Notes: generated by a model not told the origin, from the letters alone. Positions 43,974 through 53,174 are shown, counted from the stretch's first letter. The stretch is 64,000 nt of DNA from UBA1413 sp964650525 (GCA_964650525.1 CAZYUA010000008.1:62001-126000), one strand, 5' to 3'. A program made the numbers and translations.

Positions 43974-44846
43974 CTAATGCCGGTTTTCCAGAATTTTAAC
44001 AATCTGACGAAGCTCCTCTTCATTGCGAAAGGAGATCTGGATATGTCCTCTTCCCTTTTCGCTGGCACCAAATCGCACCGCCGAAGGGAAAAGGCTTTCG
44101 AGCAACTGTTGCACCGGGGTAAAGCGCTCCGGATAGGCCTGCTTTTTTGTCTTTTTTGCCTCCCGGAGGTCAGGAGATTCTGCCATCACCCTGACAAGTT
44201 CCTCGACTTTCCGTACAGAGTAATCGTAGCGGACGATCTGCCTGAAAAGCATCACCTGGGTATCGGGGTCTTCGATATTGATCAGGGCCTTGGCGTGCCC
44301 CATGGTGATATGTTTATCCCGCAGCCCTTTCTGGACCAGGGCGGGAAGTTTCAGCAGCCGGAGGTAGTTGGCCACGGTGGACCGTTTTTTGCCTACCCGG
44401 ATGCTGAGGGTCTCCTGGGTGAGGTCGCACTCGTCGATGAGCCGCTGGTAACTCAGGGAGATGTCAATGGCATTGAGGTCTTCGCGCTGAATATTTTCCA
44501 CCAGCGCCATCTCGAGCATGGTATCGTTGGCTGCTTCGCGTATGAATGCGGGAATCTTCACCAGTCCGGCCAGTTGGGCTGCCCTGACCCGCCGTTCCCC
44601 CGTGATGATCTGGAACCTGTCACCTGCCGTTTTGCGGAGCGTCACCGGCTGGATAAGCCCGATTTCCCGTATAGACCCCGCCAGCTCCTCCAGTTTTTCC
44701 GCATCAAAAGAGCTCCGAGGCTGGTAAGGGTTGGCATCTATCTTCGACAATTCCACCTCGGCGATTCCCGAAATCTGCTCCCTGACCAGGTCGGCATCAT
44801 TCATCAGGGCTCCCAGACCTCTGCCCAATACGTTCCTTTTTGCCAT
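43974..44846 (-). CDS. parB: Chromosome-partitioning protein ParB
   Basis: The 290-residue protein has the N-terminal CTP-binding ParB domain (KIDANPYQPRSSFDAEKLEEL, and the ITGERRVRAAQLAGL box with the GERR motif), NIQREDLNAIDISLSYQRLI and the helix-turn-helix that reads parS (LSIRVGKKRSTVANYLRLL). The C-terminal dimerisation region ends with VQISFRNEEELRQIVKIL-like sequence. The ATG at 44846 starts MAKRNVLGRGLGALM, the normal ParB N-terminus, and the longer frame is rejected. It lies 85 bp after parA in the same direction. Confidence 0.95.
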   Translation of the reverse strand: MAKRNVLGRGLGALMNDADLVREQISGIAEVELSKIDANPYQPRSSFDAEKLEELAGSIREIGLIQPVTLRKTAGDRFQIITGERRVRAAQLAGLVKIPAFIREAANDTMLEMALVENIQREDLNAIDISLSYQRLIDECDLTQETLSIRVGKKRSTVANYLRLLKLPALVQKGLRDKHITMGHAKALINIEDPDTQVMLFRQIVRYDYSVRKVEELVRVMAESPDLREAKKTKKQAYPERFTPVQQLLESLFPSAVRFGASEKGRGHIQISFRNEEELRQIVKILENRH

Positions 44847-44931
44847 GATTTTGCTTGTTTCCTTGTTCCCGGGCACGATCCGGTGCCGGGGTGTTCCTCA
44901 GTGTCTTCCTGCCGGCACAGCGACAGCAGAG

Positions 44932-45732
44932 TCACAGAATGATCTTTTCATCCTGTCGTAAAAGGGTCATGTCGTTACGCTGCAGGATCTCACGCGCCAG
45001 GTTCATGTAGTTGATCGCTCCACGTGAACTGGCATCGTAGAGCACTGCCGGCTTACCATAACCGGGTGCCTCACTGAGCTTGACATTCCGCATGATCACC
45101 GTCTCAAAAACCATCTCCTGGAAATGACGCTTCACCTCTTCATACACCTGGTTCGACAAATTGACCCGGGAGTCAAACATGGTCAGCAGGAAACCCTCGA
45201 TGGCCAGCCCCGGATTGAGCCTGCTCTGGATAATCCTGATGGTGTTCAGCAACTTGCCCAGCCCTTCCAGGGCAAAATACTCACACTGTACCGGGATGAT
45301 CACCGAATCAGCTGCCGTCAGGGCATTGACGGTGATCAGCCCCAGAGAAGGGGAACAATCCAAGAATATAAAATCGTATTCATCGCGGATGCTGCGGATG
45401 GTGTGCTTCATCACTTTCTCGCGGTTAGGAAGATTCAGCATCTCGATTTCAGCCCCCACCAGGTCGATGTGCGACGGTATCAGGTCCAGGTTCTCGATCT
45501 CGGTGCGGAGGACGATTTTCCTGACATCCACCTCATCGATAATGCATTCGTAGATGCTGGTTTTTATGGCCTTCAGGTCGAAGCCCAGGCCCGAGGTGGC
45601 ATTGGCCTGCGGGTCGGCATCGATGACAAGGACCTTTTTCTCCAGCACGGCCAGGCTTGCTGAAAGATTGATGGTCGTGGTTGTTTTGCCCACCCCGCCT
45701 TTCTGGTTCGCCAATGCTATAATTTTTCCCAT
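44932..45732 (-). CDS. parA: Chromosome-partitioning ATPase ParA (Soj)
   Basis: The 266-residue protein is a deviant-Walker ATPase: ALANQKGGVGKTTTTINLSASL holds the signature lysine and the P-loop, LVIDADPQANATSGLG is the switch, FIFLDCSPSLGLITVNAL is Walker B and CEYFALEGLGKLLNTI follows. Its length is that of chromosomal Soj. Together with ParB it moves newly replicated origins apart. It is upstream of parB. A candidate, imperfect parS lies inside it. Confidence 0.96.
   Translation of the reverse strand: MGKIIALANQKGGVGKTTTTINLSASLAVLEKKVLVIDADPQANATSGLGFDLKAIKTSIYECIIDEVDVRKIVLRTEIENLDLIPSHIDLVGAEIEMLNLPNREKVMKHTIRSIRDEYDFIFLDCSPSLGLITVNALTAADSVIIPVQCEYFALEGLGKLLNTIRIIQSRLNPGLAIEGFLLTMFDSRVNLSNQVYEEVKRHFQEMVFETVIMRNVKLSEAPGYGKPAVLYDASSRGAINYMNLAREILQRNDMTLLRQDEKIIL
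45016..45031. promoter_or_regulatory. Weak candidate parS-like site inside parA
   Basis: CGCTCCACGTGAACTG has the invariant CACGTG core and matches the ParB consensus TGTTCCACGTGGAACA at ten of sixteen positions. Chromosomal parS sites often lie within or near parAB, but this match is imperfect. Confidence 0.25.
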
Positions 45733-45826
45733 ACCTACCCATTGTTACCAGGGGTCCTGGTTATCTTGTTCCCATCCTCCTGCGCAGTCTTCGCGGGGCG
45801 CTGCATCCTGGCCGGCCACAGAAGCC

Positions 45827-46828
45827 CTACTCCCTGAAATCGGGTTTTTCCATCTCCCGGATAAAACGGTCGCGGTTGATGGGAACCACCCCGACCTGCT
45901 CACATACAAGCCCTCCGGCCATATTCGACAGCTGAGCCATAGTCCGCAGGTCGGTATTGGCAGCCAGACAAAGACTCGCCACCGATAATACGGTATCACC
46001 GGCTCCCGACACATCGGCAATGTACCGGATCTCGGCAGGATAATAGGTCTGGCTCACTCCGTTGCTGATAAACACCCCCAGCTCCGAAAGCGTTATGAAT
46101 ATGAGTTTGATGTCTTTTTCCCTTTTGTACTCCTCAGCCGCTTTCCGCAGGCTCTCCATGTCTCCCTTCCGGATACCCCGGCCTATTCCGTCGACGAACT
46201 CCTTGAAGTTGGGTTTGAAAAGATCCACACCCTGGTATACGGAAAAGTTGCGCCGCTTGGGATCCACGGCAATGCTGATCTTTTTTTCCTTTGCCAGCTT
46301 CCGGACCATTTCAAACAACCGCGGTGTGACCATGCCCTTGTCGTAATCCACGAAGATGATCACGTCTATTTTCCGCGATTCGATGGTTTTCTGCAGGCTG
46401 TTGAGGACCTGCATTTCCAGGCCGTTGTCGATGAAATCGGTCGATTCCTCATCCACCCTGGCAATATGCTGGCCGTTGCAGATGATCCGGCTCTTCACGG
46501 TGGTAATCCGGTGAGGGTCGGTAAATATTCCTTCGGCCCAGAGCTTGTTTTTCTCCATGAGTTTGCGGAACCGCCGGCCCTTTTCGTCATCGCCGATGAC
46601 AGAGAACAGCAGGGGGGTAGCCCCCAGGGCCTGGAGGTTGAGCGATACATTGGCAGCACCACCCAGCCGGTTTTCCCTTTTAATTACCGACACAATCGGG
46701 ATGGGTGCTTCGGGCGATATCCGCTCCACCCGTCCCCACATATAACTGTCGACCATGGCATCTCCTATGACCAGGGCGGTAATGTGTTCAAACCGGCTGA
46801 AAAGCTGCTGCACTTCCTGCGAATTCAC
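45827..46828 (-). CDS. rfaE1: D-glycero-beta-D-manno-heptose-7-phosphate kinase (RfaE1, kinase domain alone)
   Basis: The 333-residue PfkB-type kinase begins with ITALVIGDAMVDSYMWGRVERISPEAP, has LGGAANVSLNLQALGA and FVDYDKGMVTPRLF and ends in the signature DVSGAGDTVLSVASL. This is the kinase half of HldE, which makes heptose-1,7-bisphosphate for LPS or S-layer glycans. The adenylyltransferase half is absent, as in organisms with separate RfaE1 and RfaE2. The start codon is GTG at 46828. It lies 94 bp before parA and 88 bp after priA, all on the minus strand. Confidence 0.85.
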   Translation of the reverse strand: MNSQEVQQLFSRFEHITALVIGDAMVDSYMWGRVERISPEAPIPIVSVIKRENRLGGAANVSLNLQALGATPLLFSVIGDDEKGRRFRKLMEKNKLWAEGIFTDPHRITTVKSRIICNGQHIARVDEESTDFIDNGLEMQVLNSLQKTIESRKIDVIIFVDYDKGMVTPRLFEMVRKLAKEKKISIAVDPKRRNFSVYQGVDLFKPNFKEFVDGIGRGIRKGDMESLRKAAEEYKREKDIKLIFITLSELGVFISNGVSQTYYPAEIRYIADVSGAGDTVLSVASLCLAANTDLRTMAQLSNMAGGLVCEQVGVVPINRDRFIREMEKPDFRE

Positions 46829-46916
46829 GCTGTAAGAAATTTAAAGCTGCAAAGGTAAAAAAAATACTTAGCCTGAATACGACTTCAAACATATTCAAAA
46901 AATTCAGGAAAACAAA

Positions 46917-49382
46917 TTATACTGCGTCCACATCCGGCTGGAGGGAGATTCCGGAAGCCCGGGGGTGGTTGCGGGCGGACTCCAGGGCAGCAGCTACCGC
47001 CTGGACCATGGTGTTGCGGGAAGCTTCCCGGGGGATCTTCAGCCATATTTCCCGGGCATGGAGCCCGCGGAGACGGCTGACCGGCGGTGCCTGGGGCCCC
47101 AGCACCTCCAGCCGGGAAATCCTCCGCAGCAAGACAGCCAGGAAGGATGCCACCTCTGCAACCCGTGATTCGTCGCGGTGGCGGACCAGGATCCTCATAA
47201 ACCGGAACCACGGGGGGTACCGGAAGGTCCGGCGCTCTGCACTGAACCGGTTGTAAAATCCCTCGTAGTCGTTCTGCTGAAGAAAATCAGTCACCGGGTG
47301 GCCGGGTACAGAAGTCTGGATCACCAGTTTACCCCGGCCAGGAGTTCCTCCTGCCAGATCCCGCAATGCCGACATCACCTGGAAAGCTCTTTCGAAGGCC
47401 CGGAAATCAGAGGCATTCAACAGGCTGCCGGCATTGAGGATGCCTACTACGGCGACGTTGCCAAAGCCATCCCCCCGCGTAATCATCCGGGTTCCCACCA
47501 GGATATCGGCATTGCGGTTGGCTACCGTATCCATCATTCGGCGGTAGGCAGCCCTGGTACGTACCGTGTCGGCATCGATGCGGGCAATGCGTGCCCCGGG
47601 GAAAAGCAGGGCCACCTCTTCCTCCACTCTCTCGGTGCCGGAACCACGCAGCAACAGATCGGGAGAGTGGCATTGGGCGCACTCCTGCGGAAAAGGAAGG
47701 GAGTAGCCGCAGTAATGGCAGATAAGACGGTTGTCCAGTTTATGGTACGACAGGGAGACGTCGCAGCGGATGCAGGCAGGCACCCACCCGCAATGGGAGC
47801 ACTCCGGGTAGGGAGCATAACCACGGCGGTTCTGGAACAGGATTACCTGTTGCTGTTGCGCCAGGGCATCGCTGACAGCCTCATAGAGCGCAGGAGTGAA
47901 CATTCCCTTTATGGTCTTCCGTTTCCGGGCATCCCGGATGTCGGCCACCACCACCAGGGGTGCCGGCAGCGACCCCGTCTCTTCCGCAAGGGATACCAGC
48001 CCGTATTTTCCGGTGCGAGCATTATGGTACGATTCGAACGACGGGGTTGCCGACGCCAGGAGCACAGAGCAGGACAGGAGGGTTCCCAGGACCACCGCCG
48101 TATCACGGGCGTGATACCGGGGTGCCGGGTCTTGCTGCTTGTACGAGGGGTCGTGCTCATCGTCGACGATGATAAGCCCGGCATCGGGAAAGGGCAGGAA
48201 GAGTGCCGAGCGGGTGCCCAGGACCACCTGGCAGGACTTGTCGCTGCCGTCGTAACCCCGCACCCGGTGCCAGATCTCCGTGCGCGCGGCATCTCCTCCG
48301 GCAGAATGATACACCCCCACCTTGCCGCCAAACAGGGACTCCAGGTATTCTGCCAGCCGGGGAGTCATCGATATCTCCGGCACCAGCCAGAGGATCTGTT
48401 TTCCGGTGGCAGCGACCCCGGCAGCCAGGGACAGGCATAGACGGGTTCTCTCTGCGGAAGGACCGTGGAGGAGCACCACCCTGTGGGCTTCGAACTGCTC
48501 CCGGAGTCGGGCCAGCGCCATTTGCAGGCTCCCGCCGGGGAGCGAGGGTCCTTCCGCGGAAATTCCTGCGGTTCCCAGCCGCGACACCTCTACCTGACAG
48601 ATCTTCAGATATTCCTTGCTCACCAGTTGGTTCAGTGTTGCTTCGGTGAAGCCTCCCGTTCCGAGGAGAGCTTTTTTGTCAATCAGCCCGGGGGCCCCGG
48701 GAGTAAAGGGAGCCAGCAACCCTGCGGCCTGCCGCAGCAGTTCCCGTTGTCGTGGAGCCCTCTTCAGCGCTGCCAGGGCCTCCTCCGGCCACCCTTCCGC
48801 AGCCAGGGCATCTCCCGCAGATACCACGGCACGCGTCAGAGGCTTGTATTTCTCTGTCACCCTTTCTTCCACGGCCACCACCTGCTTCTCGATAAGCTGC
48901 CTCAACAGCCGCAGGGAATGGCTGTTTCCGGCCAGGCCTGCAAGGTCGCCGATACGCATTTTCCGGTCCCCCAGGAGAAGGAGCAGCTGCTGCTCTTCCG
49001 GGGTGACCTCCCTATCCGGAGGGTCGGCAACAGGGAAGATCAACGTCTCGCTCTCCAGTTTCATGCCAGGAGGAAGGGCGGCTTTCATCACCTCCCCTTC
49101 GGAGCAGAGGTAATAACCGGCTATCCACTTCCAAAACCGGAAGTGTTGTTCTCCGGCTACAGGCCGGTCATCGAGGAGGGCGGCAATCTCCCTGACCCTG
49201 CCGGCGGAGGGGGGGGTGCGGTGGATGGCTACAACCAGGGCCGCATAGGTTTTCCGGGAACCGAAGCGCACCGCCACCCGGGTGCCGGGGAGCACCTTTT
49301 CCTCCAAGGCGGCAGGTATGGCATAGGTAAAGGGCTCCTGCAGGGGCAGGGGTAAGAGGACATCAGCAAAAACTCCGGCCAT
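46917..49382 (-). CDS. priA: PriA-type primosomal protein N' with a degenerate helicase core
   Basis: The 821-residue protein has PriA architecture: an N-terminal 3'BD (DNA-binding) domain, a winged-helix part, a two-lobed helicase core (about 285-690), a zinc-binding insertion and a C-terminal domain. The zinc site is complete, with eight cysteines at 528, 531, 537, 540, 555, 558, 568 and 571. The helicase core has lost its catalytic motifs: the Walker A slot reads GPSAERT (307-313), with no GK(S/T), Walker B reads DDEH instead of DEEH, and motif VI reads DLAGG (675-679) where canonical PriA has GRAGR. Other motifs such as LGTRSALFLPF, LASATPSFES and QNRRGYAP remain. Replication restart by loading DnaB is probably retained, while ATP-driven unwinding is unlikely. 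The frame has no internal stops. Confidence 0.9.
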   Translation of the reverse strand: MAGVFADVLLPLPLQEPFTYAIPAALEEKVLPGTRVAVRFGSRKTYAALVVAIHRTPPSAGRVREIAALLDDRPVAGEQHFRFWKWIAGYYLCSEGEVMKAALPPGMKLESETLIFPVADPPDREVTPEEQQLLLLLGDRKMRIGDLAGLAGNSHSLRLLRQLIEKQVVAVEERVTEKYKPLTRAVVSAGDALAAEGWPEEALAALKRAPRQRELLRQAAGLLAPFTPGAPGLIDKKALLGTGGFTEATLNQLVSKEYLKICQVEVSRLGTAGISAEGPSLPGGSLQMALARLREQFEAHRVVLLHGPSAERTRLCLSLAAGVAATGKQILWLVPEISMTPRLAEYLESLFGGKVGVYHSAGGDAARTEIWHRVRGYDGSDKSCQVVLGTRSALFLPFPDAGLIIVDDEHDPSYKQQDPAPRYHARDTAVVLGTLLSCSVLLASATPSFESYHNARTGKYGLVSLAEETGSLPAPLVVVADIRDARKRKTIKGMFTPALYEAVSDALAQQQQVILFQNRRGYAPYPECSHCGWVPACIRCDVSLSYHKLDNRLICHYCGYSLPFPQECAQCHSPDLLLRGSGTERVEEEVALLFPGARIARIDADTVRTRAAYRRMMDTVANRNADILVGTRMITRGDGFGNVAVVGILNAGSLLNASDFRAFERAFQVMSALRDLAGGTPGRGKLVIQTSVPGHPVTDFLQQNDYEGFYNRFSAERRTFRYPPWFRFMRILVRHRDESRVAEVASFLAVLLRRISRLEVLGPQAPPVSRLRGLHAREIWLKIPREASRNTMVQAVAAALESARNHPRASGISLQPDVDAV

Positions 49383-49423
49383 GGCGGTTCAGTATTAAGG
49401 CAGAAAGAAGGGTTCCCTTTCTG

Positions 49424-50290
49424 TCAGGCACCGGAAATCCGGTGTATGCGGGCCTCCACAGCTTCGAGAAGCCAGCGGGGTGTGGAGGTGGCTCCGCAGA
49501 TGCCCACACTGTCGGCATCCCGGAACCATTCATCCCGGAGGTCTTCCACCCCCTCCACCCGGTAGGTGTTGGGATTGGCCTTCCGGCATACGGCAAACAG
49601 GGCTGCGCCGTTGGAGCTCTTACGCCCGGTAACAAACACCACCACCGCAAAGCGGGCGGCAAACTTTTGCAGGTGGGGACCCCGGTTGGAGACCTGGCGG
49701 CAAATGGTATCGCGGATGGTCACCTCCGGGTTGGCACCGGCACGCCGGAGCACCAGTTCCGTGACCTCCCGGAACTGCTCTACGGGCATGGTGGTCTGCG
49801 AATAGACCTCAATGGGCTTGCTGAAGTCTGCTTTGTCAAGGTCTTCGGGGCTCTGGATGATCAACGCCCGGTTGCCGATCTGCCCGTTGATACCCTCGGT
49901 CTCGGCATGGCCTGTTTTACCGAAGAAGAGAAGCTGTCCCCCGTGAGGTGCCAGCTTCTGATAGGAGCCTTTCACCTGTTTCTGGAGCTGCAGCACCACG
50001 GGACAGGTGGCATCGACCAGGGTAATATGGTGTTCCCGCGCATAGTCATAGGTCTCGGGAGGTTCCCCGTGTGCCCGGATCAACACCCGGCAGTTCTCCA
50101 TGCTGAAAAATTGTTCGCGTGTAATGGTAACCATACCCAGGTTTGCGAGGCGGGCTACCTCTGCCTCATTGTGGACAATATCGCCCAGGCAATAGAGGAC
50201 ACCCGGTTTTGCCAGCTCGGTTTCGGCCTTTTGTATGGCGTTGATCACGCCGAAGCAGAACCCCGAGCGGCTGTCAATTTCCGTTTTCAT
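49424..50290 (-). CDS. ispH: 4-hydroxy-3-methylbut-2-enyl diphosphate reductase
   Basis: IspH makes IPP and DMAPP in the last step of the MEP isoprenoid pathway with a [4Fe-4S] cluster. The three cluster cysteines lie at C12 (SGFCFGVINAI), C96 (LVDATCPVV) and C197 (RDTICRQVSNR), the same numbers as in E. coli. Other motifs are IRAHGEPPETY, FGKTGHAETEG and VTGRKSSNGAALF. Its start overlaps the end of cmk by 17 bp. The porQ-cmk-ispH order is seen in other Bacteroidales, as I recall it. Confidence 0.95.
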   Translation of the reverse strand: MKTEIDSRSGFCFGVINAIQKAETELAKPGVLYCLGDIVHNEAEVARLANLGMVTITREQFFSMENCRVLIRAHGEPPETYDYAREHHITLVDATCPVVLQLQKQVKGSYQKLAPHGGQLLFFGKTGHAETEGINGQIGNRALIIQSPEDLDKADFSKPIEVYSQTTMPVEQFREVTELVLRRAGANPEVTIRDTICRQVSNRGPHLQKFAARFAVVVFVTGRKSSNGAALFAVCRKANPNTYRVEGVEDLRDEWFRDADSVGICGATSTPRWLLEAVEARIHRISGA

Positions 50291-50984
50291 GGCTGCGGGT
50301 GATTTCAGAGACTCTGTCGAGGGCCCAGGCCAGCTGCTCTTCGGGGGTCAGATGGCTGTTGTCGAGGATGAGGGCGCCGGGGGCCCTCCGCAGGGGGCTC
50401 TCCGCACGTCCCTGGTCAATGGCGTCGCGGTGGAGAAGGTTCGCCATGACCTCCCCGGGCGTCACGGCGGCACCCTTGTCTTTCAGCTCCAGGTAACGCC
50501 GCATGGCCCGGATTTCAGGCGTGGCTGTCATAAAGATCTTCAGCTCCGCTTTCGGGAAGACCACCGTGCCGATGTCGCGGCCATCCATAACGATTCCCCG
50601 GTTGCGGCCCATTTTCCGCTGCAGCCGCACCATTGCCCTGCGCACCTCCCGGATGGCGCTCACCGGACTCACACTCCCGGAAACCTCCAGGCTGCGGATC
50701 TCCTCCTCCACATTCTCCCCGCATAGCCACGTGCTGTTGCGACCGGTTTCAGAATCCGTGGTAAACGTGATGGAGATCTTGTCCAGGTTACGGATGATGG
50801 CCTCGCGGTCGGGCTGCCCGTTGGTGATCCAGTGGTTGCGGAGTGCAAAAAGGGTGACAGCACGGTACATGGCGCCGCTGTCGATGTAGGTATAGCCCAG
50901 TGCCTGCGCCAGCGACCTGGCCAGGGTGCTCTTCCCGCACGAGGAATACCCGTCGATGGCTATGGTGATTTTTTCCGGCTTCAT
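50274..50984 (-). CDS. cmk: Cytidylate kinase
   Basis: Cmk phosphorylates CMP and dCMP. The P-loop is DGYSSCGKSTLARSLA (residues 11-26), followed by YTYIDSGAMYRAVTLFALRN, the NMP-binding part. The catalytic and lid region contains MVRLQRKMGRNRGIVMDGRD and TVVFPKAELKIFMTATPEIRA. Length 236 is normal for the family with its NMP insert. The 3' end overlaps ispH, so the two are translationally coupled. porQ lies upstream on the same strand, separated by 56 bp. Confidence 0.95.
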   Translation of the reverse strand: MKPEKITIAIDGYSSCGKSTLARSLAQALGYTYIDSGAMYRAVTLFALRNHWITNGQPDREAIIRNLDKISITFTTDSETGRNSTWLCGENVEEEIRSLEVSGSVSPVSAIREVRRAMVRLQRKMGRNRGIVMDGRDIGTVVFPKAELKIFMTATPEIRAMRRYLELKDKGAAVTPGEVMANLLHRDAIDQGRAESPLRRAPGALILDNSHLTPEEQLAWALDRVSEITRSHENGN

Positions 50985-51040
50985 TGGGTGGCCTATGCCA
51001 GCAAAGATAACCTTTTTGGGCAGACAGCCCCCCGGCGGCT

Positions 51041-52087
51041 TTAAAAATTGCCGTCCAGAGCGATGGCCAGCGAAAGATGGTTGGAGGCCCCCGCCACATG
51101 GTAGCGGGTATTGGCATAGTCCAGGCGGAATCGCCGTATGCGCACCCCGAAACCCAGGGAAAAGCCCACGGTCGAGATCCGCTCTTCGACCTTCATCTGC
51201 TGCTGCAGGTGGTAGTTGTAGCCCACCCGCAGGGTAAAGGCCGGTGAGGGCACAATCTCGGCACCCAGCACCAGATGACGCATCAGCTGCTTCGGAAACG
51301 CCTCCGCAGGCTCCAGAAACTGAACCTCTTCCGTCTCCTCCTCTTCGGGTTGGGCCAGGGTCCAGTGATTCAGATGGTGGGCTGTCACGTAAAAAATCAG
51401 GGGCGCATGAGCCAGCCTCCCCGAAAAACCGGCTTGCAGGTCAAACGGCAGCGGCTCCCGCTCCCCGTTATCGTAATAGGTGGTGACCATGGTGCCGAAA
51501 TTGCGGGCCGCCAACCCCACCGAGGCCAGCTTACTCTCCGAAAACCAGGCTACCCCCGCATCGCCGGCAATACCCAGGGAGCGGTAGCTTTCGAAAACCG
51601 AATAGACAGGCTTCAGGGTGACCCCATAGCGCCAGCGCCGGAACTTACCGGCATACATCAGGTGAAGCGCATACTCTCCCGCCCGGAAGAAACCGCCCGT
51701 GAGAACCCCCTCCTCATCGGCTTCCACGAAGCTGCCATAATTGATATAGTGCATGCCCGCGGCGAAAACACCAACCTCCAGCGGACGAAAGGCATAGGAA
51801 GCATACCCGTAACTGACCGACTCCAGATAATCGACATAGTTGACCACCAGGCGGTTAACCATTCCTTCGTGTAACAAAGCCGGATTGTGGCAGGCGAGGT
51901 TCAGGTCTGCCGTATCGTTGACGGCCACCTGGCTGCCTCCGAGGGCCGCTATCCTGGCCGAAGGGGTAAGCGACAAAAAAGAATAGGCCGACTCACCCCC
52001 GATCTGGGCGGTAACAGAAAAACCAAACAAACAAAGCGCAGCTCCCGCTGTCAAAAGATAACGCATCCCGGCACCTGTTTTTCTCAT
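51041..52087 (-). CDS. porQ: Type IX secretion system protein PorQ
   Basis: PorQ belongs to the PorQ/U/V/Z attachment complex that anchors T9SS cargo on the outer surface. The 348-residue protein has a signal peptide ending near VTAQIGG and a PorV-like barrel beginning AYSFLSLTPSARIAALGGSQ and CHNPALLHEGMVNRLVVNYV. Further characteristic segments are FAAGMHYINYGSFVEADEEG and LAARNFGTMVTTYYDNGE. The ATG at 52087 and a second one at 52066 are both reasonable. It lies upstream of cmk and ispH. No protein in this window shows a clear T9SS C-terminal sorting domain. Confidence 0.88.
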   Translation of the reverse strand: MRKTGAGMRYLLTAGAALCLFGFSVTAQIGGESAYSFLSLTPSARIAALGGSQVAVNDTADLNLACHNPALLHEGMVNRLVVNYVDYLESVSYGYASYAFRPLEVGVFAAGMHYINYGSFVEADEEGVLTGGFFRAGEYALHLMYAGKFRRWRYGVTLKPVYSVFESYRSLGIAGDAGVAWFSESKLASVGLAARNFGTMVTTYYDNGEREPLPFDLQAGFSGRLAHAPLIFYVTAHHLNHWTLAQPEEEETEEVQFLEPAEAFPKQLMRHLVLGAEIVPSPAFTLRVGYNYHLQQQMKVEERISTVGFSLGFGVRIRRFRLDYANTRYHVAGASNHLSLAIALDGNF

Positions 52088-52134
52088 AAACGGCAAAAAT
52101 AACCAAATATTTCCGGCACCAGCAAATTGCCGCT

Positions 52135-53037
52135 TCATGCGTCTGTTTTATGTTTCCGGCGCCTGACTTGCGACAGGAATAACCCTGTGATGACCACCGA
52201 GATGCCCGCAACTTTCTGCAGGGTGACCGCATCGCCCAGGATGAACCAGGCCAGCAGCGCCACAAATACCGGAATCAGGTTGATGAAGCTGTTGGATCGG
52301 CTGATGCCCATGCGGCGGACACTGAAGGTGAAAAAGATAAAGGCCAGCGTGGACGCAAACAAGGAGAGCAGCACGATGGCGCGGAAAGCCTCCGGGTGAA
52401 AAGGTACGGACATACAACTCCGCGCTTCAAAGAGCAGCCAGAAGGGCAGGAACATGAAAATGCCGATGAGGTTCTGAAAGGCTATGATGGTAAAGGTATT
52501 GTAACGGAAGGCCAGCTTGCGCAACACCGTGGAATAGGCAATGGCCGAGAAGACAGCCCCGAATTCGAGGGCTACACCCAGCGGAGAGGCCGAAAATGTA
52601 AAGTCGCGGTTCATCACCACCAGGGTGACCCCCGCAAAGGAAACCAGCAATCCCGCCACATTCATCCCGCTGATCCGTTCCCTGAAAAAATGCCATGCAA
52701 AGAGAGGCGCAAACAGGGGTATCGTTGCCACTATCACCGCTGCTACCGTGGAAGAGACAAATTTCAAACCGTAACTCTCGCCCATGAAATAGAGAAAAGG
52801 CTCGAAAAAGGCCAGCAGCAGGAGAATTCCCAGATCCTGGCGCGCCGGGATCTGCAACCTCCGGACGAAAAGGGCAAACGGAAACAACAAAAGTACCGAA
52901 AGGACCAGACGGAAGAAGACGACTGTCAGCGGACCATAGGCAAGGTAGGCGATCTTGACCCAGACGAACGAGAAGCTCCAGAAGAGCATGGCCCCCAATG
53001 CCGACAAGACCGGTAAGATATCCCTGTTTTTATTCAT
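52135..53037 (-). CDS. DMT-superfamily permease (EamA), second copy
   Basis: The 300-residue protein has ten membrane helices in two EamA repeats, the first with LSALGAMLFWSFSFVWVKIA, the second with LEFGAVFSAIAYSTVLRKLA and SRSNSFINLIPVFVALLAWF. It is not closely similar to the permease at 22894. The ATG at 53037 starts just before the first helix. It lies 47 bp upstream of the porQ start on the same strand and could head that operon. Substrate unknown. Confidence 0.85.
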   Translation of the reverse strand: MNKNRDILPVLSALGAMLFWSFSFVWVKIAYLAYGPLTVVFFRLVLSVLLLFPFALFVRRLQIPARQDLGILLLLAFFEPFLYFMGESYGLKFVSSTVAAVIVATIPLFAPLFAWHFFRERISGMNVAGLLVSFAGVTLVVMNRDFTFSASPLGVALEFGAVFSAIAYSTVLRKLAFRYNTFTIIAFQNLIGIFMFLPFWLLFEARSCMSVPFHPEAFRAIVLLSLFASTLAFIFFTFSVRRMGISRSNSFINLIPVFVALLAWFILGDAVTLQKVAGISVVITGLFLSQVRRRKHKTDA

Positions 53038-53121
53038 CAACGACAGATAGACCGCCAAAAATAGTAAAAATGAGAGGGCAGGAACCCGTCAGGAAAAAAG
53101 TATAAAATATCCGCGCTTTCC

Positions 53122-53154
53122 TTGTTCGAAACAACCGGGGAAATTCTACATTTG
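53122..53154 (+). promoter_or_regulatory. Candidate promoter of the TIM-barrel lipoprotein gene
   Basis: TTG at 53122-53124 and TACATTTG at 53147-53154, a full -7 match, are 22 nt apart; the ATG follows 20 nt later. Confidence 0.4.
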
Positions 53155-53174
53155 AAGAATAAAACCAAACCAAA

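Noticed and set aside
47178..48440. Plus-strand frame of 420 codons
   Set aside because: It lies opposite priA and shows no family features.
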